Position numbers and translations under genes: made by a program. Below, piece by piece: positions 27,982 to 34,585 of a DNA stretch of 34,585 nt. The stretch covers positions 1 to 34,585 of the forward strand of contig JAOPXG010000264.1 in assembly GCA_025965275.1 (NCBI GenBank), in the 5' to 3' direction. Every line of letters starts with the position of its first letter. The stretch's first letter is position 1. The notes beneath the pieces are model-generated. The model ran no database searches, had not been told where the DNA came from, and was given only the letters and a program-made list of their open reading frames with translations. This DNA is from Nocardioides sp. (GTDB lineage Bacteria; Actinomycetota; Actinomycetes; Propionibacteriales; Nocardioidaceae).

Positions 27982-30300
27982 GTGCCGACGCTCGATGAGC
28001 GACGCGAGAGGCCCGACCTGCGGATGCTGCTGCTCGGCGCGACCGCCTGGGCGGGCGCGCTGGCGGGGCGGTGGGCCGGGTGGTGGGGGCTGCTGCCACC
28101 GGTCGCGGTCACCGGGGCCGCCCTGCTCGTCACCGTCGCCGGGCGCCGGGGGAGTGGACGGGCGCTGCGGACGACCGCCGCCGCGGCGCTCGTCTTCGGA
28201 GCCGTCACGACGGTGGCCGCACTACGCCACGACCAGATGGCGGGGAGCCCGGTGGCCCGGCTCGCCGCCGACGGAGCGGTGGTGAGCGTGACCGGCACGG
28301 TCGCCTCGGACCCGCGGCGGACCGCGGGGCGGTTCGGCGACGTGGTGCTGACCCGGCTCGAGGTCCGGGAGGTGACCGGCCGCGGCGCGACGTACGCCCT
28401 CGCGGCGCCGGTGCTGGTCATGGCCGACGACGGGTGGGGCGACGTGCCCCTCGGCAGCACCGTGCGGGTGAGCGGGCGGCTGTCGCCGGCCGACAGCGAC
28501 GACCTGGCGGCGGTTCTCGGCGCCCGCGGGCCGCCGTCGGTGGTGGCGCCCCCGGACCTGTGGTGGGACGGCGCGGCCGCCGTGCGGAGCTCGATCCGCG
28601 ACGCGGTCGCGCACCGCCCCGACGACCAACGGGCGCTGGTGCCGGCGCTGGTCGACGGCGACGACGCGGGCCTCGACCCCGCCCTGGCCGACGACTTCCG
28701 GACCACCGGCCTCACCCACCTCCTCGCCGTCTCGGGCACGAACCTGACCCTGGTCGTCGGGTTCCTCCTGGTGCTGGCCCGGTGGGGCGGGGTGCGCGGG
28801 CGGTGGCTGTACCTCGTCGGTGCCGCCGGCATCGGGGGCTTCGTGCTGCTGGCGCGCACCGAGCCGAGCGTGCTCCGGGCCGCGGTGATGGGGGCCGTCG
28901 CACTGTTCGCGATGGGGACCAACGGGCGGCAGCGCGGCACCCGCGCCCTGGGCGTGGCCGTGCTCGTCCTGGTGCTGGTCGAGCCCGGGCTGGCCGGGTC
29001 GGTCGGGTTCGCCCTGTCCGTCCTCGCGACCGGCGGCATCCTGCTGCTGGCGCCCGGCTGGCGCGACGCCCTCGCCCGGTGGCTGCCGCGCTGGGTCGCC
29101 GAGGCCATCGCCGTCCCGGCGGCCGCCCAGCTCGCCTGCACGCCGGTCGTCGCCGCGATCTCCGGGCAGGTGAGCCTGGTGGCGGTCGCCGCCAACCTGG
29201 TGGTCGCCCCGGTCGTCGGTCCGGCCACCGTCCTCGGGCTCGGCGGCGGCCTGGTCGGCCTCCTCTGGTCCCCCGGCGGCCGCGCGCTCGGCACGGCGGC
29301 CGCCTGGTGCGTCGCCTGGATCATCACCGTCGCCGAGCACGGCGCGCGCCTGCCCGCGGCGGCCGTCGCGTGGGGGACCGGAGCGGGCGCCCTGGTGTTG
29401 CTCTCGCTCGTGGTTTTGGCGGTGGCGCTCGCTGGGCCGTACCTGCTGCGCCGCCCGGCGACCGGGCTGGGCTGCTGCGCGCTCCTGGTGGTCGTCGTGC
29501 TGGTCCGGCCGCCGACGCCCGGCTGGCCGCCCGGCGGCTGGGTGCTCGCGGCCTGCGACGTCGGCCAGGGCGACGCGCTGGTGCTCAACGCCGGCCCGCA
29601 CGCCGGGGTCGTGGTCGACGCCGGGCCCGACCCGGCCGCGGTCGACGCGTGCCTCGACCGGCTGGAGATCCAGGTGGTGCCGCTGGTCGTGCTCACGCAC
29701 TTCCACGCCGACCACGTCGACGGGCTGTCGGGCGTGCTCGACGGGCGCGAGGTCGGGGCGATCGAGACCACCCGGCTGCTGGACCCGCCCCAGGGCGTCC
29801 GCGAGGTCGACTCCCTCGCCGGGGCGGCCGGGCTGACGCCGACGCCCACGCCGTACGGCGTGACCCGCACCGTCGGCGACGTCACCCTCCAGGCGCTGTG
29901 GCCGCCGCCGGACTCACCGACCGCCGGGCCGGGCGACGGCAGCACCGCCAACGAGGCGAGCGTGGTGCTGCTGGTCGAGGTGCACGGGGTGCGGATGCTG
30001 CTCTCCGGCGACGTCGAGCCCGAAGGACAGGAGGCGCTCGCCGCGGCACTCCCCGGGCTCCAGGTCGACGTGCTCAAGGTGCCGCACCACGGCAGCCGAT
30101 ACCAGGACGAGGACTGGCTGCTCTCGCTCGGCGCCAGGGTCGCGCTGGTGTCGGTCGGCGCCGGCAACGACTACGGCCACCCCGCGCCGGAGGCGCTGAC
30201 ACCGCTCGAGGCGACCGGGGCGCGGGTGCTGCGCACCGACCTCGACGGCGACCTGGTGGTGGTCGAGCGAGACGGTGAGCTGAGCACCGAGACGCGCTGA
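27982..30300 (+). CDS. comEC: ComEC/Rec2 family DNA internalization channel with metallo-beta-lactamase domain
   Basis: TGLTHLLAVSGTNLTLVVGF; LAACDVGQGDALVL; LTHFHADHVDGL; LKVPHHGSRYQDEDWL. Confidence 0.95.
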   Translation: MPTLDERRERPDLRMLLLGATAWAGALAGRWAGWWGLLPPVAVTGAALLVTVAGRRGSGRALRTTAAAALVFGAVTTVAALRHDQMAGSPVARLAADGAVVSVTGTVASDPRRTAGRFGDVVLTRLEVREVTGRGATYALAAPVLVMADDGWGDVPLGSTVRVSGRLSPADSDDLAAVLGARGPPSVVAPPDLWWDGAAAVRSSIRDAVAHRPDDQRALVPALVDGDDAGLDPALADDFRTTGLTHLLAVSGTNLTLVVGFLLVLARWGGVRGRWLYLVGAAGIGGFVLLARTEPSVLRAAVMGAVALFAMGTNGRQRGTRALGVAVLVLVLVEPGLAGSVGFALSVLATGGILLLAPGWRDALARWLPRWVAEAIAVPAAAQLACTPVVAAISGQVSLVAVAANLVVAPVVGPATVLGLGGGLVGLLWSPGGRALGTAAAWCVAWIITVAEHGARLPAAAVAWGTGAGALVLLSLVVLAVALAGPYLLRRPATGLGCCALLVVVVLVRPPTPGWPPGGWVLAACDVGQGDALVLNAGPHAGVVVDAGPDPAAVDACLDRLEIQVVPLVVLTHFHADHVDGLSGVLDGREVGAIETTRLLDPPQGVREVDSLAGAAGLTPTPTPYGVTRTVGDVTLQALWPPPDSPTAGPGDGSTANEASVVLLVEVHGVRMLLSGDVEPEGQEALAAALPGLQVDVLKVPHHGSRYQDEDWLLSLGARVALVSVGAGNDYGHPAPEALTPLEATGARVLRTDLDGDLVVVERDGELSTETR

Positions 30301-30346
30301 CGCCCGGTCCTGGGACGTCGGCGAGCTGTGGCAGGCTTGCCGCACC

Positions 30347-31339
30347 ATGGCAGGTCCTTCGCATCCGCGCGCAGCAGACGTCCTCGGCCGGGTCACGCTC
30401 GTGACCGGCAAGGAGGAGTTCCTCAACGAGCGCACGGTCGCCGCCGTCCGCGACGTCGTGCGTCATCACGACGCCGAGTCGGAGTTCTCCGAGACGGTCG
30501 GCTCCGACCTCTCGCTGGCGACGCTCGGCGAGCTCGCCGCCCCATCGCTCTTCTCGAGCATCCGGTGCGTGGTCGTGCGCGGGCTGGAGAACCTGCCCGA
30601 GGAGTCGGTCGAGGGGCTCCTGGCGTACGCCGCGGCGCCGGCCGACGAGGTCGCGCTGGTCCTGGTGCACGGCGGCGGGCAGAAGGGCAGCGGCACCCTC
30701 ACCAAGCTGCGCAAGCTCGACACGGTCTCCGAGTCGAAGTCCGGCGAGCTCCGGCCCTCGGAGTACGTCAACTTCGTCGCCGCCGAGGTCCGCGGCCACG
30801 GCTCGTCGATCGACCAGGACGCCGCCGACTTCCTCGTGCAGGCCGTCGGTCAGGACCTGCGCTCGCTCGCGGCGGCGGCCGACCAGCTGACCAGTGACTT
30901 CGCCGGCGCGGCGCTGAGCGTCGAGAAGGTCAAGCAGTACTTCGGCGGTCGCGCGGAGGCGAAGTCCTTCGCGGTGGCCGACGCGGCGTTCTGGGGGCGC
31001 CGCACGGTGGCGCTCGAGGAGCTCCGCTGGGCGCTCGACGGCGGCACCGCGCCGGTGCTGGTCACGTCGGCGTTCGCGGGAGGCGCGCGCGGGGTGGCCC
31101 GCTACAAGTCGGCACCGCGCGGCATGCGGGAGGCGGACCTTGCTCGCGAGGTCGGCGTGCCGCCGTGGAAGCTGCGCACGATCCGCGACCAGTCCCGCGG
31201 CTGGTCCGACGGCGCCATCGCCCGGGCCATCCAGGCGATCGCGCGCGCCGACGCCGACATCAAGGGCGCCGCCAGCGACGCGTCGTACACCCTGGAGCGG
31301 CTGGTGCTCACCGTCACCGGCCTCCACGACCAGCGCTGA
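30347..31339 (+). CDS. holA: DNA polymerase III subunit delta
   Basis: GRVTLVTGKEEFLNERTV; FSSIRCVVVRGLENLPEE; position between comEC and rpsT. Confidence 0.95.
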   Translation: MAGPSHPRAADVLGRVTLVTGKEEFLNERTVAAVRDVVRHHDAESEFSETVGSDLSLATLGELAAPSLFSSIRCVVVRGLENLPEESVEGLLAYAAAPADEVALVLVHGGGQKGSGTLTKLRKLDTVSESKSGELRPSEYVNFVAAEVRGHGSSIDQDAADFLVQAVGQDLRSLAAAADQLTSDFAGAALSVEKVKQYFGGRAEAKSFAVADAAFWGRRTVALEELRWALDGGTAPVLVTSAFAGGARGVARYKSAPRGMREADLAREVGVPPWKLRTIRDQSRGWSDGAIARAIQAIARADADIKGAASDASYTLERLVLTVTGLHDQR

Positions 31340-31356
31340 AGTGGCCCTGAAATGAC

Positions 31357-31391
31357 GTCGACCCGCCCGTCAGACTGACGAGCGGGTCGAC
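31357..31391. terminator. Convergent hairpin terminator between holA and rpsT
   Basis: GTCGACCCGC...GCGGGTCGAC perfect 10-bp arms with inner CGTCA/TGACG stem and GAC loop. Confidence 0.7.
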
Positions 31392-31435
31392 CAACGACCG
31401 ACGTGCCGCCTGAGGTGCTCAGGCGGCGGGGTGGA

Positions 31436-31696
31436 TCAGAGCGAAGCGGCCTTCTTGGCGATCGCGGACTTGCGGTTCGCGGCCTGGTTCTTGTGGATGA
31501 CGCCCTTGGAGGCGGCCTTGTCGAGCTTGCGGGCAGCGTCGCGGCTGGCCGCCAGCGCGACGTCCTTGTCTCCGGCCTCGGCGGCCTCGCGGAACTTGCG
31601 GACGGCGGACTTCAGGCCGGTCTTGACGGCCTTGTTGCGCTCGTGCGCCTTCTCGTTCTGCTTGTTGCGCTTGATCTGGGACTTGATGTTCGCCAC
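31436..31696 (-). CDS. rpsT: 30S ribosomal protein S20
   Basis: GTG start; [35 protein letters not shown]...[22 protein letters not shown]. Confidence 0.97.
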   Translation of the reverse strand: MANIKSQIKRNKQNEKAHERNKAVKTGLKSAVRKFREAAEAGDKDVALAASRDAARKLDKAASKGVIHKNQAANRKSAIAKKAASL

Positions 31697-31825
31697 TGGT
31701 GTGCCTTTGCGTCGAGGATGATCGGTCGTTGTGAACGTCGGGTCGCGAGCACGGTGGAACCACACGTGACGCGACGGACAAGGCTAGCAGCGGCGCTCGG
31801 CACCGCCAAAACGGCCGGCGCCGGC

Positions 31826-32809
31826 TCACGTCCAGCCACGCCGGTCAGCCAGCCAGCGCCAGCACACCTCGCCCTGCCAGCGCTGCGCCTCCCGGATGTA
31901 CGGCGAGGTCGGGGGCACCGGCTGGTCCGCGGACATCAGGAAGTAGCCCGTGACGAGCGCGAGCACGATGTCGACCGCCTCGGGCGGCACGTCCCTGGTC
32001 AGTGCGGCCCCGGCGAGCACCCGGTCGACGTCGATCCCGTCGCCGCGCGGGCCGATCATCAAGAACACCGTGTCGAGCCACGCGGCGCCGACGACCGGCC
32101 AGTTCCAGTCGCAGAGCAGCACCCGGCCGTCGGCGGCGAGCATCAGGTTGTCGTCGCGGATGTCGGTGTGGACCAGGGTCGAGCCGCCGGTGACCTCCCG
32201 GAAGCGCGCCGCCAGCGCGGCCGCCTCGTCGAGCCGCTCGGCGAGGGCCGGCAGGTCCGGCATCGTCCGGCGGACCTGGTCCCAGTACGCCGGCCACCCG
32301 GCGAACTCGGTCGCGAAGTCGTCGGTGACCAGTTCGTCCGGCGGGGGAGTGAGGGCGGCGGCCATCTGCTCGACCATCGCGACGCACGCCTGCAGGTCGG
32401 CCTCGCGCCAGGGCCGGCGCGGCTGCCGCGACTCGACGTACTCGGTCGCGAGCGCCACCCAGTCGTCGGCGTCGTGCAGCCAGAGCAGGCTCGGCGCGGG
32501 CGCCGCGTCGGGGAGGGTGCCGAGCTTGGCGGCCTCGACCCGGTAGGCCTCGGCGAACATCCGCTGTGCCTTGAGGGAGGCCGCCTTCACGAAGTGCCGG
32601 GTGCCGTCCGCGCAGGTCAGCACGGACGCGAAGCCGGGCGTGAAGCCGGCGCCCTGCGAGCGGGCCTCGACCACCGGCGAGCCACACCGCTGCTCGACGA
32701 GGGCGCGCACGTGCGGCGGCAGGTGTGCCCACTCGAGCCGCCGGGCCGTGCGGCCGTGCGGGATGGTCGTCGGGAGGGGTACGGCGCTCACGCACCCATC
32801 CTCGGACAT
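31826..32809 (-). CDS. APH-like phosphotransferase family protein
   Basis: TLVHTDIRDDNLMLAADGRVLLCDWNWPVVGAAWLD kinase motifs; starts MSEDGCVSAVPLP. Confidence 0.85.
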   Translation of the reverse strand: MSEDGCVSAVPLPTTIPHGRTARRLEWAHLPPHVRALVEQRCGSPVVEARSQGAGFTPGFASVLTCADGTRHFVKAASLKAQRMFAEAYRVEAAKLGTLPDAAPAPSLLWLHDADDWVALATEYVESRQPRRPWREADLQACVAMVEQMAAALTPPPDELVTDDFATEFAGWPAYWDQVRRTMPDLPALAERLDEAAALAARFREVTGGSTLVHTDIRDDNLMLAADGRVLLCDWNWPVVGAAWLDTVFLMIGPRGDGIDVDRVLAGAALTRDVPPEAVDIVLALVTGYFLMSADQPVPPTSPYIREAQRWQGEVCWRWLADRRGWT

Positions 32810-32866
32810 GCGCCGGCCCGCTCCACCACGCGGGGCGATCACGGGCCCGGTGGTACAACTCGACAC

Positions 32867-34447
32867 GTGCTGCGCTTCTTCGTGATCGGCGTCCTGGCGT
32901 TCCTCGGCGCGGTCGCGACGCTGGCGGCCACGATCGGCGGACCCGGATGGTGGTTCTTCCTCGCCGTCATCGTGGTGCTCCTGGCCGTCGGGGTCTACGA
33001 CCTGCTGCAGAAGAAGCACTCGATCCTGCGCAACTATCCGGTCCTGGGCCACATCCGGTTCCTCCTCGAGGAGGTCCGGCCCGAGCTCCAGCAGTACTTC
33101 ATCGAACGCAACTTCGACGGCCGCCCGTTCGACCGCAACACTCGCTCCTCGATCTACCAGCGCGCCAAGGGTGTGAAGGAGGAGCAGCCGTTCGGCACCG
33201 AGCGGGACCTCTACGCGGTCGGCTACGAGTACCTCGTCCACTCCACCGTGCCGGTGAAGAAGATGGCAGAGCCGCCGCGGGTGCGGATCGGCGGGAAGGA
33301 CTGCACGCAGCCGTACGACATGGCGCTGCTCAACGTGTCGGCGATGAGCTTCGGCAGCCTCAGCGGCCACGCGATCGAGGCGCTCAACCGGGGTGCGGCG
33401 GCCGGCGGTTTCGCGCACGACACCGGCGAGGGCGCGATCAGCCCCTACCACCGCCACGGCGGCGACCTGGTCTGGGAGATCGGCTCCGGCTACTTCGGCT
33501 GCCGCACCGACCAGGGCGGCTTCGACGAGCGCGAGTTCGCCGACAAGGCCGCCGACGAGCAGGTGAAGATGGTCAGCATCAAGCTCAGCCAGGGTGCCAA
33601 GCCCGGCCTCGGTGGGGTGCTGCCCGGTGCGAAGGTGACCCGCGAGATCGCGCAGACCCGCGACGTCCCGCAGGGGGAGACGGTGATCTCCCCGCCGTAC
33701 CACCAGGTGTTCTCCACCCCGCGCGAGCTGGTCCAGTTCATCGGGCACTTCCGCGAGCTCGCGGGCGGCAAGCCCGCGGGGTTCAAGCTCTGCCTGGGTT
33801 CACGCACCGACTTCCTCGCGATCTGCAAGGCGATGGTCGAGGAGGACACCTATCCCGACTTCGTGATCGTCGACGGCGCCGAGGGTGGCACCGGTGCGGC
33901 GCCCCTGGAGTACGAGGACCACGTCGGCATGCCGCTGACCGAGGGCCTGATGACCGTCCACAACGCGCTCCTGGGCGCCGGGGTGCGGGACAAGGTCAAG
34001 GTCGGCGCCTCGGGGAAGGTCGCGACCGGCGTCGACGTCGTCAAGCGGGTCATCCAGGGCGCCGACTACACCAACGCGGCGCGGGCGATGATGATGGCGG
34101 TGGGCTGCATCCAGGCCCAGACCTGCCACACCAACACCTGCCCGGTCGGGGTCGCGACCCAGGACCCGAAGCGGCAGCGGGCGCTCTACGTGCCCGACAA
34201 GACCCAGCGGGTCACGAGCTACCAGCGCGGCACCGTCGAGCAGGCGATGCAGGTCATCGCCTCGATGGGCCTGCACTCCTTCGACGAGCTGCGGCCGCAC
34301 ATGCTCCGGCGCCGGATCGACCACGGCACCATCCAGTCGTACGCCGAGATGTTCGAGCACCTCGCGCCCGGCCAGCTCTACCGTGACCCGCCGCGTTCGT
34401 GGGAGCGCGACTGGGTACTGGCGAACCCAGACCGCTTCACCCCCTGA
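32867..34447 (+). CDS. FMN-binding glutamate synthase-family protein with N-terminal membrane anchor
   Basis: N-terminal TM segments MLRFFVIGVLAFLGAVATL...WWFFLAVIVVLLAVGVYDLL; NVSAMSFGSLSGHAIEALNRGA; VDGAEGGTGAAPLEYEDHVGMPL; GCIQAQTCHTNTCPVGVATQDP Fe-S segment. Confidence 0.93.
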   Translation: MLRFFVIGVLAFLGAVATLAATIGGPGWWFFLAVIVVLLAVGVYDLLQKKHSILRNYPVLGHIRFLLEEVRPELQQYFIERNFDGRPFDRNTRSSIYQRAKGVKEEQPFGTERDLYAVGYEYLVHSTVPVKKMAEPPRVRIGGKDCTQPYDMALLNVSAMSFGSLSGHAIEALNRGAAAGGFAHDTGEGAISPYHRHGGDLVWEIGSGYFGCRTDQGGFDEREFADKAADEQVKMVSIKLSQGAKPGLGGVLPGAKVTREIAQTRDVPQGETVISPPYHQVFSTPRELVQFIGHFRELAGGKPAGFKLCLGSRTDFLAICKAMVEEDTYPDFVIVDGAEGGTGAAPLEYEDHVGMPLTEGLMTVHNALLGAGVRDKVKVGASGKVATGVDVVKRVIQGADYTNAARAMMMAVGCIQAQTCHTNTCPVGVATQDPKRQRALYVPDKTQRVTSYQRGTVEQAMQVIASMGLHSFDELRPHMLRRRIDHGTIQSYAEMFEHLAPGQLYRDPPRSWERDWVLANPDRFTP

Positions 34448-34471
34448 CCCGGTCCCACCCGAGGAGGACCC

Positions 34472-34585
34472 ATGTCCACCGTTGCCGAGCTGCTGATCGA
34501 CGCGCTCGCCGAGCACGGCGTCACCCAGGTCTGGGGAGTCGTGGGCGACGCCCTCAACCCCGTCACCGATGCGATCCGCCGCGAG
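34472..34585 (+). CDS. Thiamine-diphosphate enzyme, pyruvate oxidase/acetolactate synthase-like (3' truncated by window)
   Basis: MSTVAELLIDALAEHGVTQVWGVVGDALNPVTDAIRRE; RBS GAGGAGG just upstream. Confidence 0.8.
   Translation, partial: MSTVAELLIDALAEHGVTQVWGVVGDALNPVTDAIRRE

Noticed and set aside
26871-30167. 1098-aa minus-strand ORF antisense to comEA/comEC
   Set aside because: Low-complexity Ser/Thr/Arg/Pro-rich translation typical of antisense frames in high-GC DNA; the plus strand encodes clear ComEA and ComEC.

Overview
High-GC actinobacterial chromosome segment, Nocardioides-like in style (inference). Housekeeping genes flank a large catabolic island. Left flank: leuS (5' truncated by the window) and a DegV-family gene. 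Right flank: comEA, comEC, holA and rpsT (convergent), then an APH-like phosphotransferase, a membrane-anchored FMN/Fe-S glutamate-synthase-like protein, and the start of a pyruvate-oxidase-like ThDP enzyme. Between degV and comEA lie about 23.7 kb (3279-26995) of catabolic genes: a crotonase; ThDP-dependent 2-oxoacid/acetoin-type dehydrogenase E1alpha/E1beta; an E2 with two nearly identical lipoyl domains; an LLM flavin oxidoreductase; a TetR regulator; and a tightly packed 16-gene operon. That operon encodes a 196-aa mini-MDR protein with only the structural-zinc motif, a cyclase-family hydrolase, two acyl-CoA ligases, a CUT2-type ABC transporter, two SDRs, an MDR dehydrogenase, a nitroreductase, two tandem acetoacetate-decarboxylase-family proteins, an acyl-CoA dehydrogenase, an MFS transporter and an ACAD10/11- or LvaA-like kinase. 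Four matching inverted repeats, approximately AACCGACYNNNNRGTCGGTT, lie in the divergent intergenic regions and suggest one TetR regulon. The best candidate for an undescribed system is this regulon: a CoA-dependent pathway for an unknown, possibly cyclic or 4-oxo/4-hydroxy-acid-forming substrate. Its substrate cannot be determined from sequence alone. All assignments are by reading motifs, with no database search.
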